From Parietaria judaica (Eukaryota; Streptophyta; Magnoliopsida; Rosales; Urticaceae): DNA of 64,000 nt. The position numbers were made by a program, and so were the translations under genes. The notes beneath the pieces are model-generated. The model made no database searches, was not told the DNA's origin, and was given only the letters and a program-made list of their open reading frames with translations. Below are positions 26,412-35,249 of the stretch, one piece after another (the first letter of the stretch is position 1; each line of letters begins with the position of its first letter). Location: contig OX940863.1 of the NCBI GenBank assembly GCA_954871525.1, forward strand, positions 20,472,001 to 20,536,000. The letters run 5' to 3'.

Positions 26412-26496
26412 GTTTAACACGTCCAAATCTTTAGAGTTCAGACGATCGATTTTTAGTACCGGTTTCCACCCAAAATGGAAAAACCGATTCCACTAG
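26412..26496. repeat. Dispersed CCGGTT-rich repeat, copy 2
   Basis: Same-orientation relative of 20009-20095, ending GGAAAAACCGATTCCACT. Element class unknown. Confidence 0.65.
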
Positions 26497-26529
26497 GGGT
26501 GAACCACGGGTGGATGTGCCAATCTAATG

Positions 26530-26790
26530 TGAACGAAGAAATGCATTGGAGGAGTCAGCATATTAATATCATAATATCAGGATCATCGGATCGGATCGAG
26601 CTTCAGAGCCGGGTAAAAAAATGAGACCCGTATCTCATTTTTCACATCTCGCCGGTTGATAACATAATGTATTGTTAATATTTAATAGTAATAATCATAG
26701 CATCATTAAGATTAAAAAAAACTAAATGTTCATTGGACAAGTTCCTAAATAATGACACAGACTTTGTAATAATATGATTTAAGGACGAGC
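26530..26790. repeat. Dispersed non-coding repeat, uninterrupted copy
   Basis: Matches 41215-41337 joined to 42589-42673 (shared: GGAGGAGTCA, ATATTAATAT, TTTAATAGTAATAATCATAG, AAGTTCCTAAATAATGACAC). This copy shows the sequence before the Mutator-like element at 41338 inserted in the other one. No coding content. Confidence 0.75.
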
Positions 26791-27281
26791 GTTGGTCATG
26801 TTAGTTAATAGTTAGTCAATATATTAGTGATAAAAGACCAAAAAAATCGCATTTTAATATTTTAACAAAGGAAAACCAAATATCTTACTTACGAGAGTCC
26901 CATAATTAATTTCCAAAGAATTAAATCAGTTGGAATAGAGTAAAATTATTAATAAATATATATTATAAAGGGCGCTTTGGAGAAATAGCCAAATTTGAAA
27001 GTGTGTTTAGCAAAATAGCCAAACTTTGGTTAATTTTGTAAACTAGCCAATTAATCATTTAAATGAAATTCCAATTACATTATTGCCCTCATGTTTTAAT
27101 AAAATTAAAAAATTCATTTATTTTCATTAATTGAAAATATTGCTATTAATTGAAATAGCTATTAATATGGTAACAACCAAAAACCAAACCCCATTTTTTT
27201 TATAATTCAAATTTTAAATTCAAAACATTCATATAATTTTCGGATTTTTTTTTTCCAAAAAATATCAACAAATTAAAAACG

Positions 27282-27449
27282 CGAATTAATGTAAATCAAC
27301 AACGAATCAACGCAATTTAACAACGAATTAACGTAAATCAACAAAGAATTATCGTAAATCAACAACGAATCAACGTAATTTAACAACGAATCAACATAAA
27401 TTAACAACGAATTAACGTAAATTAACAACGAATCAACGTAAATTAACCA
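27282..27449. repeat. Eight 21-bp tandem repeats inside the Pack-MULE
   Basis: Units of the form CGAATTAACGTAAATCAACA(A) run head to tail, each with one to three changes, and end exactly where the captured gene fragment begins. Antisense open frames with a YVDSLLI repeat are only a by-product of this array. Confidence 0.92.
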
Positions 27450-27845
27450 AATCCCCGACCTCTCCGCCCTCGTTAACCTCAAGTCCCTCTTCCTCAACGA
27501 CAACGCCTTCGCCGGCGAATTTCCGGCCACGCTCTCCGAGCTTCACCGCCTCAAGGTCGTCGATCTGGCGCAGAATCGCATCTCGGGCGGGATTCCGCCG
27601 GAGATTCTCAAGCTCCACCGCCTCTATTTCCTCGACCTGCACGACAACCGCTTCTCCGGAGAAATCCCCCGCTGAACCCGACGAGCCTCCGGTTCCTGAA
27701 TCTCTCCAACAACCGCTTGTCCGGTGAGATTCCGGTGACCTCGCCGCTGGTCCGCTTCAACGCCTCGTCGTTCGCCGAGAACCTCGCGCTCTGCGGCGAG
27801 CAGGTCGGGGTTCCGTGCGTCGCGCCGCCGTCGCCTCGCCGGTGA
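27448..27845 (+). pseudogene. Captured LRR receptor-like kinase ectodomain fragment
   Basis: The plus strand encodes leucine-rich repeats ([18 protein letters not shown], then [18 protein letters not shown] and [15 protein letters not shown]). After a one-base loss in the C-run at about 27666-27670 it continues in the next frame with [17 protein letters not shown] and [18 protein letters not shown], the Cys-capped end of the ectodomain. This order matches the small plant LRR-III inactive receptor kinases (At1g60630 type). There is no signal peptide, membrane helix or kinase domain. GC content is far above the flanks. It is a fragment copied from a host gene and not a working receptor. Confidence 0.87.
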
Positions 27846-28288
27846 ACGCGATCGGTGACGATGAGGATGACTTCTTTTCAGCTTAATTCTTTGAAGCTCC
27901 ATTCCAAATACAGAGAACGTGGGAGGAGATGAGAGGATAGAGAAAGATTTGAATAGGTTTTAAATTAGAATTTAATACCTATTAATGTGGACAATTACAA
28001 CTTAATTTGTGCTGAAATATTAATTTCCTTTTTAATTAAAAACGAAAATTATAATATAAAATGGTTAATCAAAGGACATTATAGGGATAAAAATTTATTA
28101 AAATGCCACATCATGTTAATTGGCTAGTTTACAAAATTAACCAAAGTTTGGCTATTTTGCTAATCCTATGTTTCAATTTGGCTATTTCGAACAATTTCTC
28201 TATAAAGTTTCATCTACATAATTAGCAAGCAAGAAAATAACAAGTAAGACAAATTAGAGATTACTTAACATTTTAAGTTTAACTATTA

Positions 28289-28313
28289 CTAGCGGACAGC
28301 ACCGTGCACGGTG
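28289..28313 (-). mobile_element. Probable Helitron 3' terminus
   Basis: The minus strand reads a perfect 14-bp palindrome CACCGTGCACGGTG, then seven bases, then CTAG followed by T. Helitrons end with a short hairpin and CTRR, inserting between A and T. The element would extend to higher coordinates. I could not find its 5' TC end, so its length is unknown. Confidence 0.45.
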
Positions 28314-28901
28314 ACGATAAAATACGCAGTTAAATTATAATTCTTCTCTTGTTTTTCCTTAGCAACCACCGTACAAAAATTAAAAACAAAATAAATATGT
28401 ATCACCTTAATGTGAGCTTCGAATACAAAAACATATAAATTTGAAAACAAACACTCAGCAACCAAAATACAAATGATATTAAATAGTTGACGTACTGAAT
28501 AAAAAAAACAACAAAGTTAGAAATGAAAAAAAAAAACATAATTAAATCTTAAAAAAAAAAAACTTGTAAGTGCCAGCAAAAGGCATTCTGACATATCTTC
28601 AAACTTCATTCAACTATAATTACAAAACAACTTTTAAAAACAAAATTAAAAACTAAAACCAATAATCCAATGCCGAGTTTAAAAAATAAAACCGACCTAA
28701 AATTAGAACCATTATAGCTTTTTTCCATATGCGATAATATAAAATATGTTATATAAATTGATATTCTCGACTCGACGTTATAATTTACAAATTTGCAAGT
28801 GAAATATGTATATAAACACAAACAATAAAAACATAATGGTATAGAATTCATAAAATATGTTTTTTTTTTTTTCGCAAAATGATATTTGAATTGAATATTT
28901 A

Positions 28902-28934
<33 letters not shown>

Positions 28935-29274
28935 GCACTCAAATGGATTTGAGTGAGTGACTGAGCAATGATAAAATGACGACCCAAACAACTTTCGGAG
29001 AAAAAACTTGCCTTTACTAATTTATCCATTCCCACTCAAATATTTTTCCGGAATGTATCACACACGAAAGTGTGTTAGGTTATGATTTACGTGTTTATTT
29101 CGCCCAAAAAGTGGAAACATTTATGGTCTCTAAGATAGAAAGATGGAGAGAACTACACTGCGACGGAGAAAGAAAAAAACTTAACCGATATGTATTAGAA
29201 TTTTTTTTATTATGTACAATTAACAAAAAGACGTAAATATGTAAAAGATGCAATGAATAAAACATAATTTCATG
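28314..29274. other. AT-rich spacer with an (ATT)n microsatellite
   Basis: No gene seen. A run of about eleven ATT trinucleotides lies at 28902-28934. Part of this stretch may belong to the putative Helitron. Confidence 0.6.
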
Positions 29275-29282
29275 GTTGATGT

Positions 29283-29555
29283 TAGAGCTGAAACTGACGA
29301 CTTCGCGACCCGTCGCGACGGAATCGCCGGAAATTGCCAACCCTCCCGTCGCGATGCGTCATGGTGCCAAGTGTCGCGATCGTCGCGACGTTGACTGAGA
29401 GAGAAAGAGAGAGAGAGAGTGTGTGTGATTGTGAGACAGAGAGAGAGAGGGAGAGAGAGATCGTGACGAATGGCTCCATCGCGAATCATCGCGATTTTCA
29501 CCTCCCCGTCGCGAGCGTCGCGATGGCTCTATTTTGGTCGTGAGCTGCAGCTCTA
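29283..29555. mobile_element. hAT-type MITE with TCGCGA clusters
   Basis: A 273-bp element with terminal inverted repeats: left TAGAGCTGAAACTGACGAC, right (reverse complement) TAGAGCTGCAGCTCACGAC. A perfect 8-bp duplication GTTGATGT lies at 29275-29282 and 29556-29563. TAGAGNTG ends and 8-bp duplications are hallmarks of the hAT superfamily. No coding capacity. Nine TCGCGA palindromes flank a central GA/GT-rich run (29396-29460). Confidence 0.88.
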
Positions 29556-29563
29556 GTTGATGT

Positions 29564-30069
29564 TATATCCTTTAAATAATTTACTAAAGATTTGAAGGAG
29601 AAAATTTACAGGCTTTCGGTTTCGTGAATATTTGTCCCTGCAAAACGATCAAACCGTATGCCCACACAATTTAAATATAAACAAAAAATAAACGAATAGT
29701 AATTGAAACAGAGATAGAGGAGAACCTATTTCCTGGAATATAGATGAATTCAAGCTTTTTAATTTGAGAGAAAGATTGTATTTATATGATGAGAATTGAA
29801 AAACTTCCTTTACTATTAGCATTATTGTTTTGAATTCATTCCTCATGGTCTTAAACTCAATTTATTAGAGTCCTTTTAGTTTCTCGTAACTAATAAAAAA
29901 GCCAACAATTTTATAGAATTGGAAAAGCCATATGTCACAACTCACAACTTCTAGGTATAGAATTAAGTAGCTATTAAATATTGTAATCTTTAAATATCTT
30001 GAAATTTTTTGTTTGTTTCTTTTTATTAAATGTCTTGTGCATGCATTTAAGGGCTAAGTAAGAGGCGTA
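29564..30069. other. AT-rich spacer
   Basis: Non-coding DNA between the hAT MITE and the larger Mutator-like element. Nothing recognised. Confidence 0.55.
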
Positions 30070-30179
30070 TAAACATATGGGCTTATTAGTAAAATACTCA
30101 ATTAGGGTCAAACTTAAAAAAAATACTATAAAATTTACTATAATTAAAAAAATACTCATTTGGACTTTAACAGACAAAT

Positions 30180-30483
30180 TGATGAAGAACGTGTGAATAA
30201 AAACAAAGATAACACTTAATAACTAAATCTCCTTAATTCATGCTAGGATTTATTCTCTTTTATTTGTATTTATTTCTTTCCATTTATGCTCTTATTTGAT
30301 TGCCTTTTAATTTAGGAAGAATCGATCAAAATTTATTGCTTTCTTATTTTCTATATATTGTACTCAAACTCAACGTGAAGTTTTAGTTGATGATGAAATA
30401 AAAATTAAGCTTTTGCTTGAGAAAATCGAGTGTTATCTCGCAAAGACGCGTTCTTCGTGTTCTTCGTATCTCTCTCTACATCA
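30180..30483 (+). repeat. Array LTR 1
   Basis: First of four direct LTR copies, 304 bp, preceded by the left CAAAT duplication. It has a TATA-like TCTATATATTG near its 3' third. Confidence 0.9.
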
Positions 30484-30522
30484 GTTGGTATCAGAGCCAC
30501 TCGTTTCTGTGCAGAGGCACCG

Positions 30523-30813
30523 ATGAAGCGAGCCGTTCGCGACGCTTTTGTAGAGGATATGGTGAGACGAGAAGAGGTCGACGGATTCCGTGCTCAGGTG
30601 GAATTGCTGATCCGTCAGATGGCTGCAATTATGCAGAATCAAACGGAGCAACGACGCCAAGACGAGTCCGACACCGAGGACCGAGCAAACCTGTTCGGGA
30701 AGAATTTTGGCGGCTACGGTCACGCGATGCGTCGACGTGAGGCGGTCCCAGAAGATGCGCGACGGGTGACGGTGTTCCAGGTGGCTATCCCGGAGTACGA
30801 TGAAACGACGTAA
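30523..30813 (+). pseudogene. Array body 1 ORF, truncated by a nonsense mutation
   Basis: Same protein as the ORFs at 31710 and 32896 (start MKRAVRDAFVEDMVRREE), but TAC has become TAA at 30811-30813, ending it after 96 codons. The reading frame downstream keeps the YDE repeat, so the loss is a single substitution. Confidence 0.85.
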
Positions 30814-31366
30814 GACGAGGTGCAACACGGCGAGGCCGTGTACGACGAATCGATTTACGGCGAGACGGAGTATGACGAACTCATGTATGATGAGTATGAC
30901 GATCCCGTGTACGACGAGGCAGAGTACGCCGAAAACGTGTATGGCGAGGTCGTGTATGACAACACGGAAAGTGACGAGACCGAGCACGAGGAGGCCGAGG
31001 GTGATGAGGTCGGGCATGAGAAGGCTGAAGATGACAAGAATAACTTCAAGAGTGGTACGTCTATATTTATATTTGTTCATGAATCCTATTTGACCGCGAG
31101 CGAGGCTCTGAAAATCAAGTCGATCACAACCATGGATGTCAAGAACGGAGGTATCGAGAGTAGTAATCCAAAGAGGCGCCCGCATTACGATGACGGACGA
31201 AAGAGAAGCGTCGAAGACATTGTGCAACCTCGAGGGAAATTCATATCCAAGGAAGTCGTTTTACGACGACGACTTTGGCGCCGACACAAGCGCGGTGATG
31301 GCGGTGGAGTTGCGACAACGACGGATGCTCTAAATTTGAGGACGAATTTTCTCCTCAGCGGGAGAA

Positions 31367-31670
31367 TGATGAAGAACGTGTGAATAAAAACAAAGATCAC
31401 ACTTGATAACTAAATCTCCTTAATTCATGCTAGGATTTATTCTCTTTTATTTGTATTTATTTCTTTTCATTTATGCTCTTATTTGATTGCCTTTTATTTT
31501 AGGAAGAATAAATCAAAATTTATTGCTTCCTTATTTTCTATATATTGTACTCAAACTCAACGTTAAGTTTTAGTTGATGATGAAATAAAAATTAAGCTTT
31601 TGCTTGAGAAAATCGAGTGTTATCTCGCAAAGACGCGTTCTTCGTGTTCTTCGTATCTCTCTCTACATCA
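31367..31670 (+). repeat. Array LTR 2
   Basis: Second LTR copy, 304 bp. It serves as 3' LTR of body 1 and 5' LTR of body 2. Confidence 0.9.
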
Positions 31671-31709
31671 GTTGGTATCAGAGCCACTCGTTTCTGTGCA
31701 GAGGCACCG

Positions 31710-32573
31710 ATGAAGCGAGCCGTTCGCGACGCTTTTGTAGAGGATATGGTGAGACGAGAAGAGGTCGACGGATTCCGTGCTCAGGTGGAATTGCTGATTC
31801 GTCAGATGGCTGCAATTATGCAGAATCAAACGGAGCAACGACGCCAAGACGAGTCCGACACCGAGGACCGAGCAAACCTGTTCGGGAAGAATTTTGGCGG
31901 CTACGGTCACGCGATGCGTCGACGTGAGGCGGTCCCAGAAGATGCGCGACGGGTGACGGTGTTCCAGGTGGCTATCCCGGAGTACGATGAAACGACGTAC
32001 GACGAGGCGCAACACGGCGAGGCCGTGTACGACGAATCGATTTACGGCGAGACGGAGTATGATGAACCCATGTATGATGAGTATGACGATCCCGTGTACG
32101 ACGAGGCAGAGTACGCCGAAAACGTGTATGGCGAGGTCGTGTATGACAACACGGAAAGTGACGAGACCGAGCACGAGGAGGCCGAGGGTGATGAGGCCGG
32201 GCATGAGAAGGCTGAATATGACAAGAATAACTTCAAGAGTGGTACGTCTATATTTATATTTGTTCATGAATCCTGTTTGACCGCGAGCGAGGCTCTGAAA
32301 ATCAAGTCGATCACAACCATGGATGTCAAGAACGGAGGTATCGAGAGTAGTAATCCAAAGAGGCGCCCGCATTACGATGACGGACGAAAGAGAAGCGTCG
32401 AAGACATTGTGCAACCTCGAGGGAAATTCATATCCAAGGAAGTCGTTTTACGACGACGACTTTGGCGCCGACACAAGCGCGGTGATGGCGGTGGAGTTGC
32501 GACAACGACGGATGCTCTAAATTCGAGGACGAATTTTCTCCTCAGCGGGAGAATGATAAGAACGTGTGAATAA
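31710..32573 (+). CDS. Array body 2 ORF: acidic YDE-repeat protein of a non-autonomous retrotransposon
   Basis: The 287-residue ORF starts at the first ATG after the primer site. Residues 1-60 look alpha-helical and charged (VRREEVDGFRAQVELLIRQM), like the coiled-coil start of plant LTR-retrotransposon gag proteins. Residues of about 85-160 form a degenerate, very acidic repeat of Y-D-E and Y-G-E units. The C-terminal part is basic (RRPHYDDGRKR; VLRRRLWRRHKRG). The frame reads through the internal end and stops just inside the next LTR. No protease, reverse transcriptase or integrase is encoded, so mobility would need enzymes from another element. I recognise no family for the YDE part. Function unknown; a gag-like particle protein is the simplest guess. 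Confidence 0.65.
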   Translation: MKRAVRDAFVEDMVRREEVDGFRAQVELLIRQMAAIMQNQTEQRRQDESDTEDRANLFGKNFGGYGHAMRRREAVPEDARRVTVFQVAIPEYDETTYDEAQHGEAVYDESIYGETEYDEPMYDEYDDPVYDEAEYAENVYGEVVYDNTESDETEHEEAEGDEAGHEKAEYDKNNFKSGTSIFIFVHESCLTASEALKIKSITTMDVKNGGIESSNPKRRPHYDDGRKRSVEDIVQPRGKFISKEVVLRRRLWRRHKRGDGGGVATTTDALNSRTNFLLSGRMIRTCE

Positions 32574-32856
32574 AAACAAAGATCACACTTGATAACTAAA
32601 TCTCCTTAATTCATGCTAGGATTTATTCTCTTTTATTTGTATTTATTTCTTTTCATTTATGCTCTTATTTGATTGCCTTTTATTTTAGGAAGAATAGATC
32701 AAAATTTATTGCTTCCTTATTTTCTATATATTGTACTCAAACTCAACGTTAAGTTTTAGTTGATGATGAAATAAAAATTAAGCTTTTGCTTGAGAAAATC
32801 GAGTGTTATCTCGCAAAGACGCGTTCTTCGTGTTCTTCGTATCTCTCTCTACATCA
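32554..32856 (+). repeat. Array LTR 3
   Basis: Third LTR copy, 303 bp. It begins TGATAAGAAC, one base shorter than LTR 2, a variant shared with LTR 4. Confidence 0.9.
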
Positions 32857-32895
32857 GTTGGTATCAGAGCCACTCGTTTCTGTGCAGAGGCACCG

Positions 32896-33759
32896 ATGAA
32901 GCGAGCCGTTCGCGACGCTTTTGTAGAGGATATGGTGAGACGAGAAGAGGTCGACGGATTCCGTGCTCAGGTGGAATTGCTGATTCGTCAGATGGCTGCA
33001 ATTATGCAGAATCAAACGGAGCAACGACGCCAAGACGAGTCCGACACCGAGGACCGAGCAAACCTGTTCGGGAAGAATTTTGGCGGCTACGGTCACGCGA
33101 TGCGTCGACGTGAGGCGGTCCCAGAAGATGCGCGACGGGTGACGGTGTTCCAGGTGGCTATCCCGGAGTACGATGAAACGACGTACGACGAGGCGCAACA
33201 CGGCGAGGCCGTGTACGACGAATCGATTTACGGCGAGACGGAGTATGATGAACCCATGTATGATGAGTATGACGATCCCGTGTACGACGAGGCAGAGTAC
33301 GCCGAAAACGTGTATGGCGAGGTCGTGTATGACAACACGGAAAGTGACGAGACCGAGCACGAGGAGGCCGAGGGTGATGAGGCCGGGCATGAGAAGGCTG
33401 AATATGACAAGAATAACTTCAAGAGTGGTACGTCTATATTTATATTTGTTCATGAATCCTGTTTGACCGCGAGCGAGGCTCTGAAAATCAAGTCGATCAC
33501 AACCATGGATGTCAAGAACGGAGGTATCGAGAGTAGTAATCCAAAGAGGCGCCCGCATTACGATGACGGACGAAAGAGAAGCGTCGAAGACATTGTGCAA
33601 CCTCGAGGGAAATTCATATCCAAGGAAGTCGTTTTACGACGACGACTTTGGCGCCGACACAAGCGCGGTGATGGCGGTGGAGTTGCGACAACGACGGATG
33701 CTCTAAATTCGAGGACGAATTTTCTCCTCAGCGGGAGAATGATAAGAACGTGTGAATAA
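32896..33759 (+). CDS. Array body 3 ORF: acidic YDE-repeat protein, duplicate copy
   Basis: The predicted protein is identical to that of body 2 over its full length, which indicates recent duplication or gene conversion within the array. It begins MKRAVRDAFV, has the YDE-rich centre and basic end, and stops inside LTR 4. Confidence 0.65.
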   Translation: MKRAVRDAFVEDMVRREEVDGFRAQVELLIRQMAAIMQNQTEQRRQDESDTEDRANLFGKNFGGYGHAMRRREAVPEDARRVTVFQVAIPEYDETTYDEAQHGEAVYDESIYGETEYDEPMYDEYDDPVYDEAEYAENVYGEVVYDNTESDETEHEEAEGDEAGHEKAEYDKNNFKSGTSIFIFVHESCLTASEALKIKSITTMDVKNGGIESSNPKRRPHYDDGRKRSVEDIVQPRGKFISKEVVLRRRLWRRHKRGDGGGVATTTDALNSRTNFLLSGRMIRTCE

Positions 33760-34042
33760 AAACAAAGATCACACTTGATAACTAAATCTCCTTAATTCAT
33801 GCTAGGATTTATTCTCTTTTATTTGTATTTATTTCTTTTCATTTATGCTCTTATTTGATTGCCTTTTATTTTAGGAAGAATAGATCAAAATTTATTGCTT
33901 CCTTATTTTCTATATATTGTACTCAAACTCAACGTGATGTTTTAGTTGATGATGAAATAAAAATTAAGCTTTTGCTTGAGAAAATCGAGTGTTATATCGC
34001 AAAGACGCGTTCTTCGTGTTCTTCGTATCTCTCTCTACATCA
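33740..34042 (+). repeat. Array LTR 4
   Basis: Last LTR copy, followed directly by the right CAAAT duplication instead of a primer site. Confidence 0.9.
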
Positions 34043-34900
34043 CAAATATACCCTCGTCATCATCCTTCGTTCCTGTCTTCGACTCCTCCTTCCATTCTGT
34101 TCAACCATGTCTTCGATCAGATTCTCCAAATAGCATGCGATCGATTTAGATTTCAATTTCATATCCTTGTTCGATCACAGCTCTCTAGATTCCATGTTTG
34201 ATCTTAATCCTCTGCGATCAATTTCGATTTTGCGAATTCATCAACTTCTTCGATCACTGAGCGCCGTTACAACCTCCGGCATCACCCGAGCTCTGGACAC
34301 GCCTTCGCCGCAAAACACCGAGAGCCTCCGCCGGAGCATCGCCGATTATCGGAGCTCGGTTAGATTTTTTTTTTCATTTCAATTATCGACTATCCTAGCT
34401 CAATCCTTTGTTGTTCATCGATTTCAGTTTTGATTTTAATTTTCATTATCATTTTTCGTTTCAGATTGTCATTTGATTGACGTTGTTTTTCATTGTTTTG
34501 GTCATCTTCATTCACCTCATTTATTTTCGATGTTCACTGTCGGTCGTCAATTAAGAAGCTCCGTCAGTAATTTAGTTTGTAGTGAAAGATTATATTTAAT
34601 GAGTTTGTATTGTCCAAAAGTGATTGGATTCACTTTTTTTGTTTTTCTCCGAGGTTTCCGAAACGCAGCGCTTCATACTTTTCGAGGAGAGTTTGCGTTT
34701 TAGGTAAAATCATTACGATTCTATTGTGATTTGAAGGTCAAAAAAGTCAAAGATAATTCAGTAGAAGCGCCGAAGAAGCCAAAGAACGTCGCCGAAGAGA
34801 ATTCGAGACGAGCGCCGAAGAAGCCGAATTCAATTCGAGAGCTAAGCTGCCGAAGACCATCGCCGAAGGGAATTCAAGACGAATTTCGTTCGGATGAGTG
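34043..34900 (+). other. Mutator-like element interior: exon-like GC-richer segments
   Basis: An open stretch from about 34194 to 34365 (start MFDLNPLRSISILRIHQLL, with a Pro/Ser/Arg-rich end) stops at a GTTAG donor-like site. A Lys/Pro-rich open stretch (APKKPKNVAEENSRRAPKKP) follows at about 34731-34950. Both could be captured gene pieces. I recognise neither. Confidence 0.4.
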
Positions 34901-34908
34901 TTCTTTAT

Positions 34909-34982
34909 GTAACTCCTGTTACATAACCGTAACTACAGTTACGAAAGTGTAACTACAGTTACCTTTATATAACTACAGTTAC
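34909..34982. repeat. Four 14-bp palindromes at exact 20-bp spacing
   Basis: GTAACTCCTGTTAC (34909), GTAACTACAGTTAC (34929 and 34949) and ATAACTACAGTTAC (34969) start exactly 20 bp apart. A fifth perfect copy lies at 35415-35428. The core AACTNNAGTT is a near-palindrome. The pattern could bind a dimeric protein on one DNA face (inference). Confidence 0.9.
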
Positions 34983-35105
34983 ATATTTCAAAGCTGATAT
35001 TTATATAATAACTTTGAAAATTACAATTGTTACAGGACAATTCGGTAGGTCCGAAGCATATTTAACACTTCAAGTGTTCCGGACTCATTTTTTCCAAACA
35101 CTTTA

Positions 35106-35249
35106 CCGCCTGAAGTAAGAAGGCCATTAGGAAAACCGAAGAAAAAAAGATTTCCTTCAACGGTGAACAATTCAAGAAGTCAGTTCATTGTGGAGCATGT
35201 GGAAAATTAGGCCATGACAAACGTTCTTGTCTTAAGTTCCCGAAATGAT
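35106..35249 (+). pseudogene. Mutator transposase (MURA-like) C-terminal remnant with CCHC knuckle
   Basis: One frame gives PPEVRRPLGKPKKKRFPST, the Arg/Pro/Lys stretch found before the zinc knuckle of plant MuDR-type transposases. After a frame change, HCGACGKLGHDKRSC follows, a full C-x2-C-x4-H-x4-C knuckle, then KFPK and stop. In the family it lies behind the DDE core and SWIM domain, which are not recognisable here. Confidence 0.7.

Larger units (their letters stand above)
26971..28200. mobile_element. Pack-MULE (Mutator-like) carrying a receptor-kinase fragment
   Basis: The left end (26971 on) and the reverse complement of the right end (28200 down) share a terminal inverted repeat of about 75 bp, including TAGCAAAATAGCCAAACTTT and GTAAACTAGCCAATTAA. 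Both flanks have TATAAAG (26964-26970, 28201-28207), a partial match to the 9-bp duplication expected for Mutator-like elements. There is no transposase gene. Inside is a GC-rich gene fragment (27448-27845) unlike the AT-rich flanks, and a 21-bp tandem array. Non-autonomous elements that pick up gene pieces this way are called Pack-MULEs. Confidence 0.82.
30180..34042 (+). mobile_element. Tandem array of a non-autonomous LTR retrotransposon (4 LTRs, 3 bodies)
   Basis: LTRs at 30180-30483, 31367-31670, 32554-32856 and 33740-34042 (303-304 bp, start TGATGAAGAAC or TGATAAGAAC, end CTCTACATCA) alternate with three internal regions of about 0.88 kb. Each body starts with a tRNA-iMet primer site (TGGTATCAGAGCC) and ends with a purine-rich GCGGGAGAA before the next LTR. 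The whole array has one 5-bp duplication, CAAAT, at 30175-30179 and 34043-34047. So one insertion was later expanded, most simply by unequal recombination between LTRs. Bodies 2 and 3 are essentially identical; body 1 differs at about nine sites. Confidence 0.93.

Noticed and set aside
27273..27530. Minus-strand YVDSLLI repeat protein
   Set aside because: Made only by reading the 21-bp tandem array backwards, followed by the antisense of the LRR fragment.
30481..33600. Three antisense open frames of 248 codons (minus strand) in the LTR array
   Set aside because: They are the reverse complement of the YDE-repeat ORF. The codon bias of the repeat keeps the antisense strand open, and there is no start context or known domain.
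34909..34982. CRISPR-like regular repeats
   Set aside because: Plant nuclear DNA, palindromic repeats with 6-bp gaps, no spacers or cas genes.
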